Below, piece after piece: positions 10,052-17,867 of a DNA stretch of 64,000 nucleotides (position 1 is the first letter of the stretch; each line of letters begins with the position of its first letter). The position numbers were made by a program, and so were the translations under genes. The DNA lies in contig NZ_PPDL01000001.1 in assembly GCF_002994655.1 (NCBI RefSeq), forward strand, positions 124,001-188,000, given 5' to 3'. The notes beneath the pieces are model-generated. The model was not told where the DNA came from. It was given only the letters and a program-made list of their open reading frames with translations, and made no database searches. This DNA comes from Corynebacterium sp. 13CS0277 (GTDB lineage: Bacteria > Actinomycetota > Actinomycetes > Mycobacteriales > Mycobacteriaceae).

Positions 10052-10816
10052 TTGCTGCGCCGCGCCGGCATCGGCGAGGAAGGCGTGCCGGGCCGACGCT
10101 CGAAGGCCTACTCGGCTCAGGGGGCGACGGTGCGCGCGGTCGCTGGCGGGCACGGGCTCAACGTCGTCGGTAGCGTGCTCGCCGCGGCGGACCGTGGGGC
10201 CCAGATCCGCGGAGAGATGATCGACTTCCGGCCCACCGACTTGCGCGGCAGCCTCCGCCGCGGGCAGGAATCCAACCTCATCGTGTTCCTTGTCGACGCC
10301 TCCGGCTCCATGGCTGCCCGGGATCGTCTCTCGGCAGTCACCGGTGCCGTGGTGTCGCTCCTGCGCGACGCCTACCAGCGGCGCGACAAGGTCGCCGTCA
10401 TCAGCGTGCGCGGTCGTGCACCGGAGATTCTGCTGCCGCCGACCGGCAGCATCGAGGTGGCGGTGCGCCGGATGGCGCACGCCGCCACTGGTGGCCGCAC
10501 ACCCCTGGCGCAGGGACTGCTGCTGGCTGAGGAACTCATCGAGCGGGAACACCGGAAAGAGCCCGGCCGCCGCGCGATGCTGGTGGTGCTCTCCGACGGG
10601 CGCGACACGTCTGCTGCGGGGGTGGCGGGCGTGCGGCGCGCCGCCACCCAGATCTCCCGCCGGGGCCTCGCCGGCAGCCTCGTCGTCGACTGTGAGCGCG
10701 GCGGTCGTGTCACCCTGGGCTTGGCGAAGGAACTCGCCCGGGGGCTCGTCGGCGCCTACGCGAAATTGGACGAGCTCGACGCGGAATCCCTGTCCGGGAT
10801 CATCGACGCGGTCTAA
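10052..10816 (+). CDS. VWA (ChlD-like) half of chelatase gene, reached by +1 frameshift or TTG restart
   Basis: This frame encodes the von Willebrand A part of a ChlD-type chelatase subunit. Its MIDAS metal site is complete: DASGS in FLVDASGSMAARDR, the threonine in TGGRTPL and the aspartate in VLSDGRDT. Its start GIGEEGVPGRRSKA is the usual junction between the acidic linker and the VWA domain. It can be made as the C-terminal 255 residues of a 618-aa frameshift fusion, or as a separate 254-aa protein from a TTG at 10052, 1 nt after the TAG. No ribosome-binding site precedes the TTG. ChlD-type subunits form a ring with ChlI-type ATPases and drive metal insertion by a large CobN/ChlH-type subunit, which is not in the window. 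Confidence 0.8.
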   Translation: MLRRAGIGEEGVPGRRSKAYSAQGATVRAVAGGHGLNVVGSVLAAADRGAQIRGEMIDFRPTDLRGSLRRGQESNLIVFLVDASGSMAARDRLSAVTGAVVSLLRDAYQRRDKVAVISVRGRAPEILLPPTGSIEVAVRRMAHAATGGRTPLAQGLLLAEELIEREHRKEPGRRAMLVVLSDGRDTSAAGVAGVRRAATQISRRGLAGSLVVDCERGGRVTLGLAKELARGLVGAYAKLDELDAESLSGIIDAV

Positions 10817-10976
10817 CCCCGCACACCCAGGAGGACCACGTGCTGGGCGTGTCCACGTGTCGGCGCCAGGGGCCTGGATTTGGCGTTACCGTCGCGTCAA
10901 CCCCGCACAGTGGAGGATGCACACAGCACCACGAGCACCACTGCCACAGTGAGCGGCAGGGAAGGGATGGCCGTTG

Positions 10977-11774
10977 ATGACCACTTGCGATTCGTCCGGG
11001 TCCGATCTCACGATCGGGCAGGCTGCCCAGGCTTTGTCGGTGACCGCCCGGACGCTGCGGCACTGGGATGACATTGGCCTGCTGCAGCCGACGTGGCGCA
11101 GTAGCGACAATCACCGGGTCTACACGCCTGAGGAGATGACCCGCGCCCGCCAGATCCTCGTCTTCCGGGCCGCAGGGGTCCCCTTGCGCGATATCGGTGA
11201 CGTGCTGGATCACCCTCGCCGCCAGGCCGAAATTCTGCGCCGCCACCGGCGCCGCCTGGAGGAGGACGCTGTGCGCCTGCGCGCGCGACTGCGCGCAGTG
11301 GACACACTGCTGAAGGGATACACCATGACCACGACACCGCACGACGACAACCAGGACCCCGGGGAGTGCTCAACTCCGGGGGACGCCCTGTGGGAGGACA
11401 CCTGGGACGCCTATCGGGAGGAAGCCGCCGCCCGCTGGGGCGACACTGACGCATGGCAGCAGGCACAGTCCGGCCCCGCGGGGGCGGACCTGCTGGCCAC
11501 TCACCGCGCTTTCGTCGACGAACTCCTGGCCGCCCGCGCCGCAGGTGTGGCCCCAGGCTCCCCGGAGGCCGCCCGCCTGGTGCACGCACACCGGGATGCG
11601 GTGGGCGCATCCTTCGAGTGCACGGCCGCCCGCCAGGTGCTGCTGGCCCGCATGTACGTTGACGATGAGCGCTTCGCACGGTTCTACCAGGGCGCGGCTG
11701 GGTACCTCCGCGACCTCGTGGAAGCCCAGGCTGCTAGCGAAGGCGTGGACCTTCAGGACGTGGCGTGGGGTTAA
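10977..11774 (+). CDS. MerR-family regulator with TipAS-type ligand domain
   Basis: This 265-aa cytosolic transcription factor has an N-terminal MerR winged helix-turn-helix (LTIGQAAQALSVTARTLRHW, residues about 11-30) and a helical coiled linker to about residue 110. Its C-terminal half matches the TipAS/antibiotic-recognition fold. TipAL proteins bind thiopeptide-like or other hydrophobic drugs and activate promoters with long spacers. The ATG at 10977 has GGGAAGGGA about 10 nt upstream. No obvious MerR operator palindrome was seen in the 160-nt gap before the gene, and the target is unknown. The adjacent membrane-protein gene is a candidate target only by position. Confidence 0.85.
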   Translation: MTTCDSSGSDLTIGQAAQALSVTARTLRHWDDIGLLQPTWRSSDNHRVYTPEEMTRARQILVFRAAGVPLRDIGDVLDHPRRQAEILRRHRRRLEEDAVRLRARLRAVDTLLKGYTMTTTPHDDNQDPGECSTPGDALWEDTWDAYREEAAARWGDTDAWQQAQSGPAGADLLATHRAFVDELLAARAAGVAPGSPEAARLVHAHRDAVGASFECTAARQVLLARMYVDDERFARFYQGAAGYLRDLVEAQAASEGVDLQDVAWG

Positions 11775-11817
11775 CCCCGCCCGGGCTGCTGCGGCGGCCT
11801 GCTGTAGCCTGTCCTTC

Positions 11818-12633
11818 ATGACCGACAACACCTCGCCGCAGGCGCACCCCGAGCACCCGGAGGAAGCACGCCACGGTGACGCCTCCCCGAGTACCCCGCA
11901 CGCCGCCGACTCGGCCGCGACCGCAACTGACGCCGCGGCCGAGCCTGCCTGGTGGGATCAGCCGGGCATGCCGTGGAACTCCAAGCCCGGCAAAGCCGAC
12001 CTGTGGTGCTTCGGCTCAATCGTCGCCGTCGGCGTCGTCAGCCTCATGCTGCTGCCGCTGCGCGCCTGGCTATTGGCCGCCGAATCGCGCCTGCCGTGGC
12101 TGGTCGCCCTCTTAGGTTCCTCGGTCGGCGGCGCGGCACTGGGATCCTTGGCCGCCGTCGGCACCGCCGTCCCGCTGTTGTGGCCGCTGCTGCTCGGCGG
12201 GCTTACCCGCATTAAATTCGACTGGGTGTACTGGTGGGCCGGCAACCTGTGGGGCCGCGGCATGATCGAAATGTCCGCCAACCAGTCGGCCCGCGCCGCC
12301 CGCAACTATGAGCGGGCGGAACGCTGGGCGAAAAAGATGGGTTGGGTGGGCATTTTCGCCGCCTACATTCCCATCCCGCTGCCCCTACGCCTCGTGGTGT
12401 TCGTCCTCATGGGCGCCCACGGCATGCCGCTGAAGAAATTCCTCCTCATCGACTACATTGCCGCCACCGTGTGGCTGGCGGCCTACATGGTCTTCGGCTA
12501 CGTCGTCGGCGAACCCGCCGTCGACCTGCTGAGCGCATACGCGAAAATCTCCAACTACGTTGTCCTCGCCCTCGTCGTCGTCATGGTGGCGGGCGTGATG
12601 TTCCGCAGCCGCAAAACCCCGGCCTCTCACTAG
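11818..12633 (+). CDS. VTT/DedA-like (SNARE-associated) membrane protein
   Basis: This 271-aa integral membrane protein has a disordered acidic N-terminus of about 45 residues, then four to six hydrophobic segments. The central block IFAAYIPIPLPLRLVVFVLMGAHG followed by FLLIDYIAATVWLAAYMVFGY has the arrangement of the VTT (DedA/SNARE-associated) fold, with the re-entrant proline-rich loop and a later arginine. These proteins affect phospholipid scrambling, proton-motive force or envelope homeostasis; the exact role here is unknown. The ATG at 11818 follows TAGCCT (11805-11810) by 7 nt, a leaderless arrangement. It is followed by a strong hairpin at 12656-12701. Confidence 0.8.
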   Translation: MTDNTSPQAHPEHPEEARHGDASPSTPHAADSAATATDAAAEPAWWDQPGMPWNSKPGKADLWCFGSIVAVGVVSLMLLPLRAWLLAAESRLPWLVALLGSSVGGAALGSLAAVGTAVPLLWPLLLGGLTRIKFDWVYWWAGNLWGRGMIEMSANQSARAARNYERAERWAKKMGWVGIFAAYIPIPLPLRLVVFVLMGAHGMPLKKFLLIDYIAATVWLAAYMVFGYVVGEPAVDLLSAYAKISNYVVLALVVVMVAGVMFRSRKTPASH

Positions 12634-12655
12634 CCCACCCGGCGGGTCCCCACCC

Positions 12656-12701
12656 GGCCCCGGCACCGCGCACCCTTGATGGCTGTCGCAGTGCCGGGGC
12701 C
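12656..12701 (+). terminator. Probable terminator after the VTT-domain gene
   Basis: Perfect 11-bp arms, GGCCCCGGCAC at 12656-12666 and its complement at 12691-12701, lie 22 nt after the stop codon and before the cobO promoter. Confidence 0.6.
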
Positions 12702-12763
12702 GTGTGCGTCACTCAGGTGCAGCACAGCGTCCCCGCGGCGCGCGGTCGTATATCTTAAAACCC

Positions 12764-13384
12764 ATGCCCCAAGGAAAACTCGACCCGAAGTCCATCCCCG
12801 ACGACGGGCTGACGACCCGCCAGCGCCGACTGCTGCCGATTACCGCCGTGCACACCGGCCCCGGGAAAGGAAAATCGACCGCCGCCTTCGGCATGGCGAT
12901 GCGCGCCTGGAACCAGGGGATGCGCATCGGCGTGTTCCAGTTCGTGAAGTCGCCGAAGTGGAAAGTCGGGGAGGAAAGCGTCTTCCGCACCCTCGGCGAA
13001 CTCCACGACGAGCGCGGCATCGGCGGACCTGTCGAGTGGCACAAGATGGGCGAGGGCTGGTCCTGGGCGAAGAAATCCGGCTCCGAGGAGGACCACGCCC
13101 GCGATGCCGCCGACGGCTGGGAGGAAGTCAAACGACGCCTGGCGGCGGAAACCCACGACTTCTACGTGCTGGACGAATTCACCTACCCGCTGACGTGGGG
13201 GTGGATTGACCTCGACGACGTCGTGGAAACGCTCGCCACCCGCCCCGGCACCCAGCACGTCGTCATGACCGGACGCAACGCCCCCGAGAAGCTGGTGGAG
13301 GTCGCCGACCTGGTGACCGAAATGACCAAAATTAAGCACCCCATGGATGTGGGCCGCAAAGGCCAGAAAGGCATCGAGTGGTAG
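12764..13384 (+). CDS. cobO: Cob(I)alamin adenosyltransferase, CobO/BtuR type
   Basis: CobO transfers the adenosyl group of ATP to cob(I)alamin or cobyrinic acid diamide. The 206-aa protein has the family-specific P-loop GPGKGKST near residue 31, the block FQFVKSPKW, EWHKMGEGWSW, the Walker B-like YVLDEFTYPL and a C-terminal KHPMDVGRKGQKGIEW typical of CobO. The ATG at 12764 follows TATCTT (12751-12756) by 7 nt with no ribosome-binding site, so the transcript is probably leaderless. Its last codons overlap the GTG of cobB by 7 nt, indicating translational coupling in a cobO-cobB operon. Confidence 0.95.
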   Translation: MPQGKLDPKSIPDDGLTTRQRRLLPITAVHTGPGKGKSTAAFGMAMRAWNQGMRIGVFQFVKSPKWKVGEESVFRTLGELHDERGIGGPVEWHKMGEGWSWAKKSGSEEDHARDAADGWEEVKRRLAAETHDFYVLDEFTYPLTWGWIDLDDVVETLATRPGTQHVVMTGRNAPEKLVEVADLVTEMTKIKHPMDVGRKGQKGIEW

Positions 13385-14805
13385 CCCACGCCACCGCCCC
13401 CACGCCGGCGATCTGTATCGCCGCGCCATCCTCCGGGACGGGAAAAACAACGATCGCCACAGGGCTCATCGCGGCCCTGGCGCGGCGCATGACGGTCGCC
13501 CCCTTCAAGGTGGGGCCGGACTACATCGACCCCGGCTACCACACCCTTGCTGCCGGCCGGCCGGGCCGCAACCTCGACTCCGTCATGTGCGGATCCGGCC
13601 GCATCGGCCCGTTGTACGCCCACGGCTCCGCCGGCTGCGACATCAGCGTCATTGAAGGCGTGATGGGGCTGTTTGATGGCCGCATCGCCGAGCACGCGGA
13701 CCCCACGTGCGCGCCGGGTTCCACGGCGGAGATCGCAGCCCTGCTGGGGGTGCCGGTCATCCTCGTTGTTGACGTGCGCGGCATGAGCCAATCGGCCGGC
13801 GCGCTGGTGCGTGGTTTTGCCACCAGCAACCAGGGGGTGCGGGTCGCTGGCGTCATCCTCAACAAGGCCGGCACGGAACGCCACGCTGCGGTCGCTCGCG
13901 CCGCCGTTGAGGCTGTCGGCGTGCCTGTGTTGGGCAGCGTGCCCCGCATGACGGGGGTGGAGGTTCCCTCCCGGCACCTCGGGCTGGTGACCGCCGCGGA
14001 GCACGGCCGGGAGGCCGTGGAGGCGGTGGGGCGCATGGCGGACCTCGTGGAGGAACACGTTGACCTGGACGCGGTCATCGCGGCGGCGGCGTGTAGTTAC
14101 ACAGGTCCCGCGTGGGACCCGGCCGCCGAAGTGGCCCCGTACCTCCCGGGTGGTGAGGAGAGTGGCCCGCAGCCGCGGATCGCGTTGGCGGGTGGCCCCG
14201 CCTTCACGTTCGCCTACACCGAGCACGAGGAACTGTTGCATGCGGCGGGCGCCCGGGTGGTGCGTTTCGACCCGCTGTTGGACGCGCTGCCGGTGTGCGA
14301 TGGGCTCATCATTCCCGGCGGTTTCCCCGAGGAGCATGTCGAGGCCTTGTCGGCGCGCAGCGACCTGACGGCGGCGTTCCAGACCCTGGTGGCTGATGGC
14401 GCGCCCGTGCACGGGGAGTGTGCGGGCTTGCTGTGGTTGACGCAGTCGCTGGACGCCCACCCCATGCTCGGGGTCATTGATACTCACGCGGCGATGGGGC
14501 GTCGGCTCACCTTGGGCTACCGGGAGGCCGTCGCCCTGGGCGACTCGGTGCTCTACCGCGCGGGCGAACGCGTCACCGGCCACGAGTTTCACCACACGGC
14601 GCTGACGAACCAGCAGGCCGACGGCTTCGCCCCGGCGTGGGGCTGGCGCACCTGGAACGGCACTCGCGCCGCCGAAGGCTTCCTCAGCCCGACGGTGCAC
14701 GCCTCCTACCTGCACGTGCACCCGGCGTCGGTGCCGCAGGCAGTGGGGCGCTTCGTGCAGGCCGCCCGCGCCTACGCGCAGCGCACCCGTGCCGCCCGCA
14801 CCTAG
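13378..14805 (+). CDS. cobB: Cobyrinic acid a,c-diamide synthase CobB
   Basis: CobB amidates carboxylates a and c of the corrin ring, using glutamine and ATP. The 475-aa protein begins with a GTG inside the end of cobO. The N-terminal ATPase domain has APSSGTGKTTIATGL and the signature PFKVGPDYIDPGYH. The C-terminal glutamine amidotransferase domain has the nucleophile block VHGECAGLLWL and the late EFHHT region. The length fits the family. It acts two steps before CobQ, encoded at 240-1703. The gene is followed by a strong symmetrical hairpin shared with the convergent ABC exporter. Confidence 0.95.
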   Translation: MVAHATAPTPAICIAAPSSGTGKTTIATGLIAALARRMTVAPFKVGPDYIDPGYHTLAAGRPGRNLDSVMCGSGRIGPLYAHGSAGCDISVIEGVMGLFDGRIAEHADPTCAPGSTAEIAALLGVPVILVVDVRGMSQSAGALVRGFATSNQGVRVAGVILNKAGTERHAAVARAAVEAVGVPVLGSVPRMTGVEVPSRHLGLVTAAEHGREAVEAVGRMADLVEEHVDLDAVIAAAACSYTGPAWDPAAEVAPYLPGGEESGPQPRIALAGGPAFTFAYTEHEELLHAAGARVVRFDPLLDALPVCDGLIIPGGFPEEHVEALSARSDLTAAFQTLVADGAPVHGECAGLLWLTQSLDAHPMLGVIDTHAAMGRRLTLGYREAVALGDSVLYRAGERVTGHEFHHTALTNQQADGFAPAWGWRTWNGTRAAEGFLSPTVHASYLHVHPASVPQAVGRFVQAARAYAQRTRAART

Positions 14806-14844
14806 GAGCGAGGGGAGTAGGGGGCACCGCACACCCTAAAAGCA

Positions 14845-14878
14845 AGCAGCGCCACCGCGTTCATGCGGTGGCGCTGCT
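14845..14878. terminator. Bidirectional terminator between cobB and the ABC exporter
   Basis: A 14-bp perfect stem, AGCAGCGCCACCGC at 14845-14858 with its complement at 14865-14878, has a 6-nt loop. It lies midway between two convergent genes. Confidence 0.75.
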
Positions 14879-14903
14879 GTGTGTGGTGCTCGCCCAGCAG
14901 GGG

Positions 14904-15656
14904 TTAGCGCGTGGGCGCCTGGTCTGCTGGGTGCAGCACACCGTCGACCATGACCAGTTCCCGGTCGGCGCGGGCGGCGGCCTCCTTGTCGTGGGTGACC
15001 AGCAGGGTGCCGACACCTTCCTCCCGGACCAGTTCCAGCAGCAAGTCCATGACGGCCTGGGAGCGCTGCGAATCCAATGCTGAGGTCGGCTCATCCACGA
15101 CGAGAAGCTCCGGCGAGTGCATGAGCGCGCGGGCAATGTTGACCCGCTGACGTTGGCCGCCGGAGAGCGCGCTGGTGGAGCGGTGCATCGCCGCACCGAG
15201 GTCGAGGCGCTCCAGCAGCTCCTCCGCGCGGGCCCGGGAGGCCTGCTTCGCGGCCGCGCCCTTCACCCGGGAACGCGACCACGGGGCAACGAGGTGATCG
15301 GTCATCAGCAGCTGGTCCAGTGCTGTGAGGGAACCCAGCAGGTTCGACTGCTGGAACACGATCCCGATGCGGGTGCGCCGCACCGCCGCCGACTCCTTGG
15401 GCGTGAGTGTCGCCAGTTCCGTGTCGCCCAAGAGCACCGAGCCGGAATTCGGCGCAATGAGCGTCGAGGCGACCGCCAACAGGGAGGACTTGCCCGACCC
15501 GGAGGGGCCAGTGATCGCCACCAGCTCGCCCTGGTGCAGATCGAAGGACACATGGTCGACAGCGGTGACCGTGTCGTCGCCGTCGGGGAAACTCAGCACG
15601 ACATCGCGCACGCTCAAGGCAATGGGACGGGATGCGGGGTGAGTGTCGGTGGTCAT
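14904..15656 (-). CDS. ABC exporter ATP-binding protein, MacB/LolD/DevA-like
   Basis: This 250-aa cytosolic ATPase pairs with the permease encoded just upstream. It has Walker A GPSGSGKSSLL, a Q-loop VFQQSNLLGSLTALDQ, ABC signature LSGGQRQRV, Walker B LLVVDEPTSALD and the switch histidine TLLVTHDKE. The sequence is of the MacB/LolD/FtsE branch, which serves mechanotransmission exporters and lipoprotein or envelope tasks. Its ATG overlaps the permease stop in an ATGA (15653-15656), showing tight coupling. The substrate is unknown. Confidence 0.9.
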   Translation of the reverse strand: MTTDTHPASRPIALSVRDVVLSFPDGDDTVTAVDHVSFDLHQGELVAITGPSGSGKSSLLAVASTLIAPNSGSVLLGDTELATLTPKESAAVRRTRIGIVFQQSNLLGSLTALDQLLMTDHLVAPWSRSRVKGAAAKQASRARAEELLERLDLGAAMHRSTSALSGGQRQRVNIARALMHSPELLVVDEPTSALDSQRSQAVMDLLLELVREEGVGTLLVTHDKEAAARADRELVMVDGVLHPADQAPTR

Positions 15657-16651
15657 CGGTTACCTCCCAGAGCGGACAGAGCGGACGCGGTCCGCAAGAA
15701 CGTCAGTGACAGCCCCGCGCCCAGCAGGCCCAGGGCGAACATCCCGGCAGCCGGGACGACCGTGGTGCCGGGGGACACCACGAACGGCATCGCCCCACCG
15801 ATGAGCGCCGAAGCACCCAAGGTGATGGCCAGCCCCGCACCAATACCCAGCGCCAGGATGATAGTGGCCTGCCCCAACGCGTCGACGACCAGCGCAGAGG
15901 TTGTCGCGCCCAACGCCTTGAGGGTGGCGATGTCGGGCTTGCGCTGGATGGTCCACACGGTGAAAAACGCGCCGGTGACCAGGGCGGTGATGATGAGCAG
16001 CATGACGTTGATCATTGTCAGCGACGTGGACTCCGCCTTATAGGAGGCGATCGTGTCCTGCAACTTCTTCGCCTTGAGCGCGGTCAGCCCCGGAATGGTC
16101 TGCTCCGGGCCGTCAGCGACGACGAAGGTGGCGGGTTGCTCGTCTGCGAGGTGTGTCCAGATGACCTCCTGGTGGGCGTACCAGTCATCGCCAGCAATAG
16201 CGTCGACGACCACGGAGCTGTTGTTCAGCGTCAGCGTGTCGCCCTGGTGGGCGTCCAGGGCGGTCGCCACAGGCTGGCTGAGCACCACGTGCCCCGCCGC
16301 CGGCAGGGGAGTGGCATCGCTGGCGGGGCCATGCGCGCCGGCACGCACCCCCAGCACCGCGAAGTTTTGGCCCTGGACCTGCCCGCGGGAGATGCCCACA
16401 GCGGTCGCCGGCTGCGCATCGAGCAGACTGCTCGGCACCGTGAACGTCGAGCGGTCCAAATTCTCGTCGGCCACGTACGCGACCTGTGCGCCCGAACCGC
16501 GGACGACATCGAGGGAGGAAATGTTTTGGTGCACCAGGCCGCCCGTCAGGCCGGAAAGGAAGCTGACGAGCAACGCCATCATGGCGACGGTGACGGTAAT
16601 GAGAGCGAACCTGCCTTTAGCGGCTTTCAGGTCGCGCAACGCAAGAAACAT
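15653..16651 (-). CDS. ABC exporter permease, FtsX/DevC-like
   Basis: This 332-aa membrane protein has an N-terminal transmembrane helix (residues about 13-35, FALITVTVAMMALLVSFLSG), a large extracytoplasmic domain of about 180 residues, and three C-terminal helices in the FtsX core. This is the DevC/MacB-type layout in which ATP hydrolysis moves the external domain. The ATG at 16651 has AAGGAG upstream on the minus strand; the 23-residue longer reading is unconserved. It forms a two-gene operon with the ATPase. A strong hairpin lies about 110 nt upstream (16760-16799). Confidence 0.85.
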   Translation of the reverse strand: MFLALRDLKAAKGRFALITVTVAMMALLVSFLSGLTGGLVHQNISSLDVVRGSGAQVAYVADENLDRSTFTVPSSLLDAQPATAVGISRGQVQGQNFAVLGVRAGAHGPASDATPLPAAGHVVLSQPVATALDAHQGDTLTLNNSSVVVDAIAGDDWYAHQEVIWTHLADEQPATFVVADGPEQTIPGLTALKAKKLQDTIASYKAESTSLTMINVMLLIITALVTGAFFTVWTIQRKPDIATLKALGATTSALVVDALGQATIILALGIGAGLAITLGASALIGGAMPFVVSPGTTVVPAAGMFALGLLGAGLSLTFLRTASALSALGGNR

Positions 16652-17093
16652 GGCGGCTGCCGAACTCCTTGGAAGACAAACGGGGACACGTCGAAAAAAC
16701 TTCGAGGCGACAACACACACGCACCACCCCTACGGCACGCAGGGTGGGGGTTGTCGCTTACCACTATGCCGCGCCGTGGGGCCGGGCGGCATCAGTGGTT
16801 CGGAGAGAAAAACCCACCAGGAAGCAGGTGACGGTGGCTCCGCCTTTTGGGCGGCATAGGTATCGACCACCGGCCGCCACAGTGCGGGGGATGCGGGAGA
16901 ACACACAACGGCGACACCCCCTGGTGGAGGCGCTACAGCAGCAGCCTGGTGGCGCATGGTGGCGTGCGCGGGGTGGGCCGCGCACGCGCCACACCTGCCG
17001 GGCCACGTCTGTCGCCGGTACGCGGCAGGGGAGGCGCCGGGGCGGACTGCGCTGATGTTTTTCGGCTCGGGCCACCGGCTAGACTTTGCCGTT
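16652..17093. promoter_or_regulatory. Divergent intergenic region between ABC exporter and cobA, with strong hairpin
   Basis: No gene is supported in these 442 bases. The main element is a hairpin at 16760-16799: ACCACTATGCCGC (16760-16772) pairs with GCGGCAT (16786-16792) and AGTGGT (16794-16799), with a single bulged C and a 13-nt loop. A smaller CCGCC/GGCGG stem lies at 16840-16854. I looked for a cobalamin riboswitch B12-box near cobA and did not find one on either strand. Confidence 0.5.
17080..17085 (+). promoter_or_regulatory. -10 hexamer TAGACT for leaderless cobA
   Basis: TAGACT ends 8 nt before the ATG at 17094 and no ribosome-binding site is present. The same hexamer at the same distance recurs before several other genes in the window. 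Confidence 0.6.
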
Positions 17094-17867
17094 ATGAGTG
17101 AGCAACTTCTCCGCCCCTCCGAGCGCCCCTCCTGGCCGGTGGGGGTTCCCCCAGTCAGCCTCATCGGCGGCGGCCCCGGTGCCTGGGACCTCATCACCGT
17201 GCGCGGCATGCTGCGACTGCAGGCGGCCGACGTCATCGTGGCGGATCACCTGGGGCCGACGGCGGAGCTGGAGAAACTCGTCGACACCACTGCGGTGGAG
17301 ATCATCGACGCCTCCAAACTTCCCTACGGCCGCCAGGTCGCCCAAGAGCGGATCAACCAGTACCTCGTGGACTTCGCTCGCCAGGGCAAGAAGGTGGCGC
17401 GCCTCAAAGGCGGTGACCCTTACGTCTTCGGCCGTGGTTTTGAGGAACTGCAGGCACTCGCCGAGGCCGGCATCGATTGCGAGGTCATCCCCGGGGTGAC
17501 CAGTGCGATCAGTGTGCCGGCGGCGGCGGGGGTGCCTGTCACCCAGCGGGGCGTGGTGCATAGCTTTACCGTTGTCAGCGGGCATGTGCCCCCCGGGCAC
17601 CCGAAGTCGCTGACGGACTTCGATGCGCTCGCCAAGGTTGGTGGCACGATCTCCATCATCATGGGGGTGAAAAACGGGCCGAAGATCGCCGCAGCACTCC
17701 TTGACGCCGGCAAACCGGCCGACACCCCGGTGGCCATCATTCAAGAAGGCACCACCGCGGTGCAGCGCAGTGTGCGCTGCACCTTGGGCAACCTCGGCGC
17801 CACCCTCGCGGCGGAAGAGATCGCCCCGCCGGCGGTCATCGTCATCGGTGAGGTTGCGAGCCTATGA
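17094..17867 (+). CDS. cobA: Uroporphyrinogen-III C-methyltransferase (SUMT)
   Basis: This enzyme methylates uroporphyrinogen III at C2 and C7, using S-adenosylmethionine, to make precorrin-2, the branch point to siroheme and cobalamin. The 257-aa protein has the tetrapyrrole methylase hallmarks VSLIGGGPGAWDLITVRG near the N-terminus, VARLKGGDPYVFGRG in the middle and EVIPGVTSAISVPAAAGVPVTQR after it. It is the single-domain CobA form rather than the three-domain CysG. The ATG at 17094 is leaderless. The stop overlaps the next gene in an ATGA at 17864-17867. Confidence 0.95.
   Translation: MSEQLLRPSERPSWPVGVPPVSLIGGGPGAWDLITVRGMLRLQAADVIVADHLGPTAELEKLVDTTAVEIIDASKLPYGRQVAQERINQYLVDFARQGKKVARLKGGDPYVFGRGFEELQALAEAGIDCEVIPGVTSAISVPAAAGVPVTQRGVVHSFTVVSGHVPPGHPKSLTDFDALAKVGGTISIIMGVKNGPKIAAALLDAGKPADTPVAIIQEGTTAVQRSVRCTLGNLGATLAAEEIAPPAVIVIGEVASL

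Noticed and set aside
16800..16850. Possible cobalamin riboswitch near cobA (CCAGGAAGCAGGTG)
   Set aside because: It resembles only the first half of the B12-box. The second half, the other conserved stems and the CACTG element are absent, and cobA appears leaderless.
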